Source: Corynebacterium sp. HMSC27B11 (GTDB lineage: Bacteria > Actinomycetota > Actinomycetes > Mycobacteriales > Mycobacteriaceae). From it: a stretch of 33,108 bases of DNA. This document shows, in pieces, positions 16,601 to 24,387 of this stretch. The stretch is from assembly GCF_001815985.1 (NCBI RefSeq), contig NZ_KV823565.1, positions 654 through 33,761 of the forward strand. The letters run 5' to 3'. The translations under genes and the position numbers were made by a program. Numbering within the stretch: the first letter of the stretch is position 1; each line of letters opens with the position of its first letter. The notes below the pieces were generated by a model. That model did not search any database and had not been told where the DNA came from. It saw nothing but the letters and a program-made list of their open reading frames with translations.

Positions 16601-17205
16601 CCCAATACGCCGCGCGCACCGCACTGAAATGGGCCGTTGTGGGACCAGCATTCGAAGTCAACGCAGCACTCGAACGCTGGGAGCAGGGCATCGCGAACCT
16701 CCACAGCTGGATTACGGAGACGTGCACACAAACCGAGGGGACGGAATGGGAGGTCGAGCAGCAGCTCGACACCACCCTGGGAACCCTGCCCACTGGGGAG
16801 GAGGTCTTTCTCCGCGGCCGAATTGACCTCATGGCCACCGATGCGGACGGCCGGGTGGTTGTCTACGACTTCAAGACCGGGAAAACCCCCAAAACTGCGG
16901 CCGAAGCCCAGGCCAGCCGCCAGCTCGGCGCCTATCAATTCCTCGTGCATGTGAATCGCGGCAAGCAAGCATACGGTGCTCACCTGATCTATCCCGCCAC
17001 CAGCGAAGGGAAGCTCAAGAAGTCCAGTCAGCCGGACTTCTCTCCCGAGCAGCTCGCCGAGACGAGGCAGAACCTGCTCGCCGCCGCCGAGCAAATCAGC
17101 GAGCCCGTACAGATAGCCACCCCAGGCGATGCACAGTGCAAGTACTGCAGCTACCACCTGATCTGCCCGGCCAAGGACGCCGGGAAAACCGTGGTGAGCT
17201 CATGA
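13639..17205 (+). CDS. adnA: AdnA-type helicase-nuclease subunit (UvrD-like motor, Fe-S RecB-like nuclease)
   Basis: The 1188-residue product has a UvrD-like motor with Walker A GGPGTGKT (about 70-78), Walker B LILIDDAHNLD (D284-D285), GDPDQCVFHFRG, and motif VI FLVAISRATRS. A low-complexity linker follows (about 795-865, with SPAEQLS repeated), then a RecB-family nuclease with VVHAIAQAI, GRIDLM, VVYDFKTGKT and QLGAYQ. Cys946 plus C1167-x2-C1170-x5-C1176 form the 4Fe-4S pattern known from AddB-type nucleases. With AdnB it should form the heterodimer that resects double-strand breaks. Walker B has Asp-Asp rather than the usual Asp-Glu, which fits a weaker motor subunit. Its stop overlaps the adnB start by four bases (ATGA). 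Confidence 0.92.
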   Translation: MTDTAKNQQPTAVASPSTPEDRLGAREAAKVVLQPPRRVGEEGHEWDGLAGAIVTGDERIDNSAPWTVLGGPGTGKTSLLVDTLVHFLAAGGSADEVMVVTPTKDAATAVNTQLVARLASMSSFAATRTPVRSVHSWAFAALRSMLLASDREAPRLLTGAEHDADVRLLLAGHAEDGAGAWPEHIRPALGYVGFARQLRDLLLRAEERGVGPGELTALGEKYDQPMWVGAGQFLDEYRQTRRLAQSISLNASELLHTTLQEMADGPGRAQLDRWREKLRLILIDDAHNLDPAAAEFLEQFFTPETRVVLAGDPDQCVFHFRGADEELLSKYAADENHRVVLSGSQRFGAPTARAINALTGHLPHVDTRIPLRVAEGAEAAQEAEATAGELVAPDAGRARATSGAAGERNQPIRVLRANSGTAERLHITDALRRAHVRDGVAWQDMAVIVRSVGEIAPIRRALLTHGVPVRVDQTSIILAEQPLIRLLLTALEATYRPLENSEVRVLMESMVGGADPIMVRRLERVLAQALARQRLQGKPVPENTAGLPFQSSDALSTLLNGTASAEDAAEWTAGFNNRELQILQDMSDVLTAGREAQRAGQSVEMVLWEIWKATGLDTRLQERALRGGTFGSQADQDLDSVMMLFDMAGDFVERHPNASIRTFCEEVRAQELPTGGRERGVASNAVEILPAHAAVGRQWHTVVVTRVQEGSWPAGPTVGGLFGQLELVDLLDRGIEPGTRVSRVASAVHEERRLFLVAISRATRSTLVTCIDNASVENGVPSRFVEEITDAPGAAVPLGTVDQIEQEDPVGQEATPGEPVQGELGLGLELGDSAQQGGPAVQASPAEQLSSSDQLSPAEQLSALPRVLALEPLIAELRDVVTDPTQRHHRRVSAARNLAAMAEAGIFGSHPVDWWGMAEPTTMERVTDRRGGVSLSPSKLDNIDNCALKTFFDDNRGAQEETNPMRVGTVVHAIAQAIVQQDLSLEDAQYAARTALKWAVVGPAFEVNAALERWEQGIANLHSWITETCTQTEGTEWEVEQQLDTTLGTLPTGEEVFLRGRIDLMATDADGRVVVYDFKTGKTPKTAAEAQASRQLGAYQFLVHVNRGKQAYGAHLIYPATSEGKLKKSSQPDFSPEQLAETRQNLLAAAEQISEPVQIATPGDAQCKYCSYHLICPAKDAGKTVVSS

Positions 17206-20200
17206 GCCCGCACCAGCCACGCTCCGAGAGCACACACAACGCCCAGCACCCAACCCCGCACAGCGCACAGCAGCGAAAGGCAGCAATGCAGGAACCAGCC
17301 GGCGGAATCATCAGCCCCGAGGAACTCGCCACCCGGTGGCTCAAACAACCCTACCCACCTACCCCGCAACAGTCGGCAGTCATCAGCGCGCCACCGCAGG
17401 GCAGCTACATCGTCGTCGCTGGTGCCGGCGCCGGCAAGACCGAAACGATGGCCGCGCGCGTGATCTGGCTCGTCGCCAACGGCTACGTCCTGCCCGAACA
17501 CGTCCTGGGCCTGACCTTCACCCGCAAGGCCGCCAACGAGCTTGGCCAGCGTATCCGGGGCCGGCTGGAAACGCTGGCCCGCAGTGGCTTCCGCGAGCAG
17601 CTGCCAGCCGACGATCCGCGCCACGAAGCGCTGCGCAACATCTCGCCCGCGGTCTCCACCTACGACTCCTACGCCGGCAACATCGTCGGGGAGTACGGGT
17701 TGCTTGCCCCCGTGGAACCCAGCGGGCGGATCATCAGCGACGCCGAAAAATGGATGATCACCCGTCAGCTGCTCCTTGATCACGACCGCGAGATGCAAAC
17801 CTCACGCTCGATGGTCACCGTGATCGATTTCATCCACAGGCTCTCCGATGAGATGGATAACCACCTCGCAGAACTTAAGGACGTCCGTGGCGAAACCGAA
17901 GCGCTGATCGATACCATCCAGCAGGTCGAACACGGCGTGGGCAAGCCGCTTTCCAAGGCCGCCTACAAGCTCCGCGACGCCAACCAGGAGCGCCTCGACC
18001 TGCTGCCCTGGGTTAAGAAGTACTGGGAACGCCTCCAGGAACTCGATGTGCGCACCTTCGGCCAGCAAATGACCCTCGCCGCCAAGCTCGCCTCCGAGCA
18101 TGCGATCGTCGGCCAGTCCCAGCGCGAACGCTTCCGCGTGGTCATGTTGGACGAGTACCAGGACACCTCGCACGCTCAGCGCGTGCTGCTGCGCTCCCTT
18201 TTCGGGGATGGGCAGGACGACGAACTCGCCGTCACCGCCGTGGGCGACCCCATGCAGGCGATCTATGGCTTCCGCGGGGCGACCTCCTCCAACCTCGGGA
18301 ACTTCGAAACCGACTTCCCTTTCCGCGGGGAACCCGCCCAAAAGCTCGAGCTAACCACCTCTTGGCGTAACCCTGTCTCTGTGTTGGAACTCGCAAACGT
18401 CGTCTCCTCCCGCACTCTGGGTGAGAACCGCACCGTCTCCGAGCTGAAGCCCCGCGCGGGAGCCGAGGATGGAGAAATCCAGGTGGCCTTCTTCGACGAA
18501 GAGGACCAGGAACTCGAATGGCTCACCGACCAGCTGCAACAGCGCTGGGAGAGCTTCAAGAAGCGCAAGGAGGCCGCCGCCGTATCGGGGGAGAAGGTTG
18601 ACCCCTTCAGTGCGGCCGTGCTCGTGCGGAAGAACAAAGAAGCCTTACCGATCTTCGAGCTCCTGCGCGCCAAGGGCGTGCCCGTAGAGCTCACTGGTGG
18701 GGCGGGGTTGCTGGACATCCCCGAGGTCGCGGATGTCTACGCCACCCTGCGCGCCCTCGTCGACCCGGAGGATGACTCCGCGATGCTCCGCTTGCTCACC
18801 GGCCCGCGCTTCAACCTCGGGGCTCGGGACCTGCAGATCCTCGCCCGCCGCGCTCAGCAGCTCCAGCGCCGCGCCAAGGGGGACACCGACCCAGGAGAGG
18901 TCAATCAGGACACGACCAGCGCCGGGGGAGAGGACCCGTGGATCCACAATCCCGCCTACGAGGAGCTGAAGAGCCTCGAATCCCCGCTACGTGAGCAACT
19001 CCTCGAAGCGATCCCCAACCCCGCGGACGCCACCGTTGGTTTGGCCGACGCCATCGCGGACTTCGCGGATGCCGAAGAGCAAGGGATGAGCCCGCGGGGT
19101 GCGCGAGCCATCGCCGAACTCTCCCGCGAGCTCGGCCACCTGCGCCGCAACTGCCTCACCAAGCCACTGCCGGACCTCATCGCGGACATCGAGGACATGA
19201 TCGGCATCCGCACCGAGGTGCTCACCCGCTGGCACCGCAACCCGGATGACTCGATCGGCACCAGCCACCTCGACGAGTTCGCGGACATCGTCCAGAGCTT
19301 CTCCCAGCTCGGTGGCTCCAACGCGTCGATCCTGGTGGATTACCTGCGCGCTGCCCACGAGCACGACTCCGGCCTGGAACCCGGCGAGGTCGAGGCGAAA
19401 ACCGATACCGTCCAGATCCTCACCGTCCACCGCTCCAAGGGGCTGGAGTGGGACATCGTTGCCGTACCTTATGCGCACCGCAAGAACTTCTTCGACGCCG
19501 AAACCCCAGGCGTCAGGCTTGAAGAATGGCTTCATAAGGCCGAGCGCATCCCCTCCAGTCTGCGCGGCGACGCTGAGAACGAAGGCCAACCGGGCGGCTA
19601 CCCGCTCTATGACGCTAGCCACGCCGAGAAGAGCGCGGACCTCACCAAGGCTGCTGATGCTTTCGAAGTTCAGCTGCAAGCCAAGGAGGCCCAGGAGAGC
19701 GAGAGGCTGTTCTACGTGGGAATCACCCGCACCGAACGTGTGCTGCTGGTGAGTGGCTCCGCGTATAGTTCCGGCGTTACCGCCGTGGACCCCTCGCTGA
19801 ACCTGGTGCTGCTGCGCAACCGCATCACCGATTCCCGTGCGCCCCTGGCAGGGGCGAGTGTGCACACCTGGTCCGACCTGGGGCGCAAGCCAAGTAAGTC
19901 AGATGCCGCGAGGGTGGAGAAGGGCAACGCCACCGAGATCGACCACTACTTCTATCCCACGCCAGAGCAGCTCATCGCGCGCGAGGACTATGCGCTTGAG
20001 CGTCGCCGTGCCGAAGCCGACGGCGAGCAGGCCAGCTGGCCGCAGCCCGCGCCACTGGCCAGCAGACCTGGTGCTGCCGACGGAGCGGGCATGGTCATTG
20101 ACGCGATCGGCGCGGCAACCACCGGTGACTCCGCTACTGAATCTGCCGCCAGCCAGGACATGCTGACCCGCCAATGGGACGAGGAAACCCGCCTGCTGAT

Positions 20201-20861
20201 CCAAGAGCACCAGCAGCGCACCCTCACCGCCGTGGAGGTCCCACTCGACCCGATGCTCACCGCAACCCAAGCGGTCGCGATGAACCAGGACCCGGAACAG
20301 TTCGCACGGCGGCGTCGTCGCCCCATCCCGATGCAGCCCCAGCCCTACGCCAAGCGCGGAACGGCCTTCCACAACTGGGTGGAGCAGCACTACAACCAAG
20401 CCATGCTCTTCGACGAGGACGAAATGCCCGGCGCCTCCGACGCCACCCTCCAGGACCCGCAGCTCGAGGAATTGAAAAACAAGTTCCTTGGCTCTGAGTG
20501 GGCGCAGCGCACCCCGGAGTCGGTTGAGGGCTCCTACCTGGTTAACATCGGCGGATTCGTCTTCAACGGCCGGATGGATGCCGTCTTCCACGAAGGCGAG
20601 GACCCCGCCGCGGGATGGCTCGTCGTCGACTGGAAGACTGGGCAGATGCCGACCGGCCGGGATATGAAGAATGCCGAGCTCCAGCTGGCCGCCTACCGGC
20701 TGGCCTGGGCGAAAATCCTGAGCCGCCAGCTGGGTGTGGAGGTGCCGGTGGATAACGTGCGCACCGCGTTCTTCTATGTGCGCACCCAGCACACCCACTA
20801 CGTGCAAGACTTGCCGAACGAAGAAGAACTCATCGCCCGGCTAGGCTTGAACAAGTCCTAA
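17202..20861 (+). CDS. adnB: AdnB-type helicase-nuclease subunit (lead motor)
   Basis: The 1219-residue product starts at the ATG overlapping the adnA stop (ATGA), so translation is likely coupled. An N-terminal tail of about 50 polar residues precedes the motor: PTPQQSAVI, Walker A GAGAGKTETM, VVMLDEYQDTS (canonical DE), DPMQAIYGFRGA, VHRSKGLEWDIVAVP and ERLFYVGITRTERVLL. The C-terminal RecB-family nuclease shows RGTAFHNWVEQHY, GFVFNGRMDAVF, WLVVDWKTGQMP and ELQLAAYRLAW. No Fe-S Cys set is seen, unlike AdnA. In mycobacteria AdnB supplies most of the translocation power of the AdnAB end-resection machine. The canonical motor here and the atypical Walker B of AdnA agree with that division of labour. 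The gene order adnA-adnB is the family norm. Confidence 0.93.
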   Translation: MSPHQPRSESTHNAQHPTPHSAQQRKAAMQEPAGGIISPEELATRWLKQPYPPTPQQSAVISAPPQGSYIVVAGAGAGKTETMAARVIWLVANGYVLPEHVLGLTFTRKAANELGQRIRGRLETLARSGFREQLPADDPRHEALRNISPAVSTYDSYAGNIVGEYGLLAPVEPSGRIISDAEKWMITRQLLLDHDREMQTSRSMVTVIDFIHRLSDEMDNHLAELKDVRGETEALIDTIQQVEHGVGKPLSKAAYKLRDANQERLDLLPWVKKYWERLQELDVRTFGQQMTLAAKLASEHAIVGQSQRERFRVVMLDEYQDTSHAQRVLLRSLFGDGQDDELAVTAVGDPMQAIYGFRGATSSNLGNFETDFPFRGEPAQKLELTTSWRNPVSVLELANVVSSRTLGENRTVSELKPRAGAEDGEIQVAFFDEEDQELEWLTDQLQQRWESFKKRKEAAAVSGEKVDPFSAAVLVRKNKEALPIFELLRAKGVPVELTGGAGLLDIPEVADVYATLRALVDPEDDSAMLRLLTGPRFNLGARDLQILARRAQQLQRRAKGDTDPGEVNQDTTSAGGEDPWIHNPAYEELKSLESPLREQLLEAIPNPADATVGLADAIADFADAEEQGMSPRGARAIAELSRELGHLRRNCLTKPLPDLIADIEDMIGIRTEVLTRWHRNPDDSIGTSHLDEFADIVQSFSQLGGSNASILVDYLRAAHEHDSGLEPGEVEAKTDTVQILTVHRSKGLEWDIVAVPYAHRKNFFDAETPGVRLEEWLHKAERIPSSLRGDAENEGQPGGYPLYDASHAEKSADLTKAADAFEVQLQAKEAQESERLFYVGITRTERVLLVSGSAYSSGVTAVDPSLNLVLLRNRITDSRAPLAGASVHTWSDLGRKPSKSDAARVEKGNATEIDHYFYPTPEQLIAREDYALERRRAEADGEQASWPQPAPLASRPGAADGAGMVIDAIGAATTGDSATESAASQDMLTRQWDEETRLLIQEHQQRTLTAVEVPLDPMLTATQAVAMNQDPEQFARRRRRPIPMQPQPYAKRGTAFHNWVEQHYNQAMLFDEDEMPGASDATLQDPQLEELKNKFLGSEWAQRTPESVEGSYLVNIGGFVFNGRMDAVFHEGEDPAAGWLVVDWKTGQMPTGRDMKNAELQLAAYRLAWAKILSRQLGVEVPVDNVRTAFFYVRTQHTHYVQDLPNEEELIARLGLNKS

Positions 20862-20888
20862 GCCCTAGGATTTGATGGTTCACGACAA

Positions 20889-20917
20889 CCCGCCCCGAGC
20901 CACGGGGCAGGGGCGGG
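20889..20917. other. GC-rich hairpin between adnB and the K+ channel gene
   Basis: CCCGCCCC (20889-20896) pairs perfectly with GGGGCGGG (20910-20917) around a 13-base loop. No T-run follows on either strand, so it is not a standard terminator. It may weaken read-through from adnAB or protect RNA ends. Confidence 0.35.
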
Positions 20918-20999
20918 CCGACCCACGGGCCGGGCGTCCAATAACTGCTGGGGCAGGGCACGAACCCACCCCACGAAACCCATCTGAGGATAGGAAGTC

Positions 21000-22073
21000 A
21001 TGCGGTTTAGAATGCGGGAACGCTTCCAGACGGAAGGCGAACTTGACGGTCTCCCGCCGCACGCGCTGCTCAACATCCTCCGCCTGCCGGAGGAGGAATA
21101 CCGCAGCCCCTGGCGGCTCATCGGCCGCCGTATGCTCTACGCCCTCGGCCTCATCCTCGGGGTGGCGCTGCTGACCTACCGGGGCAGGGCGGGATACACC
21201 GGCATCGAAACCTTCATCGACGCGGTGTACTACTCAACGATCACCCTGTCGACCACAGGATACGGCGACGTCACCCCGGTCAGCCAGCAGGAACGCCTCA
21301 TCACGGCCCTGATCGTCACCCCCTTAAGAATCGTCTTCCTCGCCCTGCTGGTCGGCACGACGCTGACCGTGCTGACGAAGGAATCCCGCCAAACCTTCAT
21401 GATCCGCCGCTGGAGGAAAAGAATGCGCAACCACACCATCGTCATCGGCTACGGCACGAAGGGCCGGTCCGCCGTGGCAGCCCTCCTCGCCGACGGCGTC
21501 TCCCCATCCCAGATCGTGGTCGTGGACCTCGACCGGGAAGCCCTCGACCTCGCCAACGCCCAGGGCCTGGTCACCGTCCACGGCTCCGCAACCCGCTCCG
21601 ACGTCCTGAAACTCGCCGGCGTGAACCGCGCCCGGGCCGTCGTCGTCGCCCCGAACCAGGACGACACCGCCGTGCTGGTCACCCTCTCCGTCCGAGAGAT
21701 CGCGCCCTCGGCCACCATCATCGCCAGCGTGCGCGAATCCGATAACTCCCACCTGCTGCGCCAATCAGGCGCGGACTCCGTGGTCGTGTCCAGTGAGACC
21801 GCCGGCCGCCTCATGGGATTGGCAACCGTCACCCCATCCGTGACCGAAATGATGGAGGACCTGCTCTCCCCGGACGAGGGCTTCTCCATCGCCGAACGCC
21901 CCGCCAAGGAAGAGGAAGTCGGCGGCAACCCGCGTGTGCTGGAGGACATCGTGCTCGGCATCGTCCGCTCCGGCGCGCTGTACCGCATCGACTCCGCCGA
22001 AGCCGAGACCGTCGAACCGGGCGACCGCATCCTCTACGTCCGCGGCATGGGCAACCTCGAGGAGGGAGAATAA
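21000..22073 (+). CDS. cglK: Two-TM potassium channel with RCK/TrkA-N domain (CglK-like)
   Basis: The 357-residue product has TM1 at about 43-60 (LYALGLILGVALLTY), a pore helix and selectivity filter TTGYGD (T85-D90), and TM2 at about 103-122. The RCK domain starts near residue 144, with the nucleotide-binding turn VIGYGTKGRSAVAALL, VVDLDREAL and HGSATRSDVLKLAG, followed by a TrkA-C-like tail (YRIDSAEAETVEPGDRIL). This is the MthK/CglK channel layout; CglK serves K+ uptake and pH homeostasis in C. glutamicum. The start has GAGGATAGGA upstream. An internal ATG at 21423 (Met142) has a perfect GGAGG six bases before it, so a free RCK domain of about 216 residues may also be made. uvrD2 follows immediately, suggesting an operon. 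Confidence 0.9.
   Translation: MRFRMRERFQTEGELDGLPPHALLNILRLPEEEYRSPWRLIGRRMLYALGLILGVALLTYRGRAGYTGIETFIDAVYYSTITLSTTGYGDVTPVSQQERLITALIVTPLRIVFLALLVGTTLTVLTKESRQTFMIRRWRKRMRNHTIVIGYGTKGRSAVAALLADGVSPSQIVVVDLDREALDLANAQGLVTVHGSATRSDVLKLAGVNRARAVVVAPNQDDTAVLVTLSVREIAPSATIIASVRESDNSHLLRQSGADSVVVSSETAGRLMGLATVTPSVTEMMEDLLSPDEGFSIAERPAKEEEVGGNPRVLEDIVLGIVRSGALYRIDSAEAETVEPGDRILYVRGMGNLEEGE
21412..21425 (+). promoter_or_regulatory. Internal ribosome site and start codon for a free RCK domain
   Basis: GGAGG (21412-21416), six bases and ATG (21423-21425) lie in frame inside the channel gene exactly at the join of the membrane part and RCK domain (Met142, just before the first RCK strand HTIVIGYG). 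In the archaeal channel MthK an internal start at the same place yields the extra RCK subunits of the gating ring. Confidence 0.65.
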
Positions 22074-24275
22074 TTGGAGACCAGGGACCACCTGGATCCG
22101 GAACAACGTCGCGCAGCAACCGCCCCCCGCGGGCCCGTCGCGATCATCGCGGGCGCCGGCACCGGCAAGACCCGCACCATCACCCACCGCATCGCCCACC
22201 TCGTGGACGGCGGCTTCGTCAACCCCGACCAGGTGCTGGCCGTGACCTTCACCTCCCGGGCTGCCTCCGAGATGCGGGAACGCCTCGCGATGATGAACGT
22301 CGCGCGCGTCCAAGCCCGCACCTTCCACGCCTCCGCCATGCGCCAGCTGGGTTACTTCTGGCCGAAATACGCCGGAGACCTGCCGTGGAAGCTGGTGGAC
22401 TCCAAGTTCCCGCTCATGAGCCGAGCCGCCCGTGGCGCCGGCCTGGAACCCACCACCACACTGCTCAAGGACCTGATCGGTGAGGTGGAGTGGTGCAAGT
22501 CCTCGCTCATCGTCGCGGAGGACTACCCGAAGGTCATGGTGCCGGAGCGCCGCGACTGCCCCGTGAGCCCCGAGCAGTTCATCAAGGTGTTTCAGAACTA
22601 CGAGCAGCTCAAGGCCACGCCCGAGGGAATGCTGCTGGACTTCGACGACCTGCTGCTGAATATGGCCGCCGCCATCGAGTCCAACGTCGGCATCGCCGAG
22701 GAGTTCCGCTCCCAGTACCGCACCTTCGTGGTCGACGAGTATCAGGACGTCACCCCGTTGCAGCAGCGCCTGCTTGATGCCTGGCTCGGCGAGCGCGACG
22801 ACCTCACCGTCGTGGGCGACGCCAACCAGACCATTTACTCCTTCAACGGAGCTAGCCCCAGCTACCTGCTGGACTTCACCACGAAATTCCCCGAGGCCAC
22901 CACCGTGCGCCTGCACCGGGACTACCGTTCCACCCCGCAGGTTGTGGAGCTGGCCAACGAGGTGATCGGCAAGGCCAAGGGCCGGGCCGCCGGGACCCGG
23001 CTGAAGCTGGAGGGGCAGCGCCCCGACGGCCCGGAGCCGGAGTTCGTGGAATACCCCGACGAGGCCGCCGAGGCCAAGGGGGTGGCGGAGAAGATCGCCC
23101 AGCTGATCAAGCAGGGCGTTCAGCCCGCCGAGATCGCGGTGCTGTACCGCATCAACGCCCAGGCCGGTGCGCTCGAATACGCCCTGGAAGAGGCCGGTAT
23201 CCCGTACCAGGTCAAGGGCGGGGAGGGCTTCTTCTCCCGCGCCGAGATCCGGCAGGGGCTGGGCGCGCTGGCCAAGAGCGCGCGGAACTTCGGCGGCCAG
23301 CCAGGCGGCGGGCAAGGCGGTGAGCCGGATGCCGGACCCGGCGGACCCGGTAGCGCTGGCGGACAAGCCAGCGCTACCGTCGCGGACAGCACAGGCCCGG
23401 AGACCCGGGAGGAGATCCTCAACGCCGCGAAGGCGGCACTCGCCCCGGTCGGCCTGACGGCCACCGAGCCCAGCGGTGCGCAGGAACGCCAGCGCTGGCA
23501 GTCCCTCAACGCCCTGGTGGAGCTGATCGAGGAGATCCTCACCGCGAACCCACAGATCAGCTACCTCGGGGTCATTGGCATGCTCCAGGAGCGAGTGCGC
23601 TCCAAGAACCCGCCGAAGGTGCAGGGCGTGACCCTGGTCAGCGTCCACATGGCCAAGGGCCTGGAGTGGGACGCCGTCTTCCTCGTCGGCCTCTACGAGG
23701 GCATGTTTCCGATCCACCACGCCCTCAAGGGCGCGGGTGCGGCCGACGCGATCGAGGAAGAGCGCCGCCTGCTCTACGTCGGTGTCACCCGAGCCCGCGA
23801 GCACCTCCACCTCTCCTGGGCGCTGGCCCGGCAGGAGGGCGGCAAACAGTCCCGCGTCCGCACCCGCTTCCTCGACGGCCTGGTGCCGTGGGAGGACGAG
23901 GACGACGGCGAGCTGGCCATCGACCTGGACCAGGCGCGACGTCGTCGGAAAACGGGCGCCCCGAAGAACGCCTGCGCCGTCTGCGGCACGCCCCTGTCCA
24001 CCCCGGAGGCGAAGATCCTCGGCCGCTGCGGGCAGCACTCGCTGGAAACCGACCAGGTGGTCATCGGGGAGCTGCGGCAGTGGCGGCTGGAGACCGCGAA
24101 GTCCATGGGTGTTCCGGCGTACGTGGTGTTCACGGACGCCACGCTGCTCGCCATCGCGCAGCGGATGCCCGCCAGCCCCGAGGAGCTCATTCAGGTCCCG
24201 GGGGTGGGGCCGATGAAGATCGAGCAGTTCGGGGAGGACGTCCTCGCCATCACCGCGAACTACGCCACGGGATAG
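22074..24275 (+). CDS. uvrD2: UvrD2-type DNA helicase with zinc motif and HRDC domain
   Basis: The 733-residue product has the UvrD/PcrA motor: Walker A AGAGTGKTRT, DEYQDVTPLQQ, GDANQTIYSFNG, VSVHMAKGLEWDAVF and LLYVGVTRARE. A Gly/Pro-rich insertion at about 405-440 interrupts the second half. A zinc-type motif C634-x2-C637-x14-C652-x2-H655 then joins a C-terminal HRDC domain (about 665-733, ending VPGVGPMKIEQFGEDVLAI). M. smegmatis UvrD2 has the same layout but with four Cys. The protein is a 3'-to-5' helicase, in mycobacteria tied to genome maintenance. The start is TTG, the base after the K+ channel stop, with GGAGGGAG upstream. Hence the two genes are almost certainly cotranscribed. Confidence 0.93.
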   Translation: METRDHLDPEQRRAATAPRGPVAIIAGAGTGKTRTITHRIAHLVDGGFVNPDQVLAVTFTSRAASEMRERLAMMNVARVQARTFHASAMRQLGYFWPKYAGDLPWKLVDSKFPLMSRAARGAGLEPTTTLLKDLIGEVEWCKSSLIVAEDYPKVMVPERRDCPVSPEQFIKVFQNYEQLKATPEGMLLDFDDLLLNMAAAIESNVGIAEEFRSQYRTFVVDEYQDVTPLQQRLLDAWLGERDDLTVVGDANQTIYSFNGASPSYLLDFTTKFPEATTVRLHRDYRSTPQVVELANEVIGKAKGRAAGTRLKLEGQRPDGPEPEFVEYPDEAAEAKGVAEKIAQLIKQGVQPAEIAVLYRINAQAGALEYALEEAGIPYQVKGGEGFFSRAEIRQGLGALAKSARNFGGQPGGGQGGEPDAGPGGPGSAGGQASATVADSTGPETREEILNAAKAALAPVGLTATEPSGAQERQRWQSLNALVELIEEILTANPQISYLGVIGMLQERVRSKNPPKVQGVTLVSVHMAKGLEWDAVFLVGLYEGMFPIHHALKGAGAADAIEEERRLLYVGVTRAREHLHLSWALARQEGGKQSRVRTRFLDGLVPWEDEDDGELAIDLDQARRRRKTGAPKNACAVCGTPLSTPEAKILGRCGQHSLETDQVVIGELRQWRLETAKSMGVPAYVVFTDATLLAIAQRMPASPEELIQVPGVGPMKIEQFGEDVLAITANYATG
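23349..23378. repeat. Perfect 12-bp inverted repeat inside uvrD2
   Basis: GGTAGCGCTGGC (23349-23360) and GCCAGCGCTACC (23367-23378) flank a six-base loop GGACAA. It lies in the Gly-rich insertion of UvrD2 and is translated as GSAGGQASAT. It is not followed by a T-run. Confidence 0.8.
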
Positions 24276-24387
24276 TGGTACCCGCGGGCTAGCTGGGTGG
24301 GCAGGGGAGGGGTGCTACGACCGGGATAGGGCTGCCGCGGCTGGTGGTGCAGGTGCGCTCCGAAGCCGGGAGCCGGGGCAGCAGAGC

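Noticed and set aside
21765..24038. A 757-codon minus-strand frame over uvrD2, and similar long frames opposite rhlE, adnA, adnB and UPF0182
   Set aside because: High GC at third positions keeps the opposite frame open. Only the plus-strand (or, for rhlE, minus-strand) frames carry helicase or family motifs.
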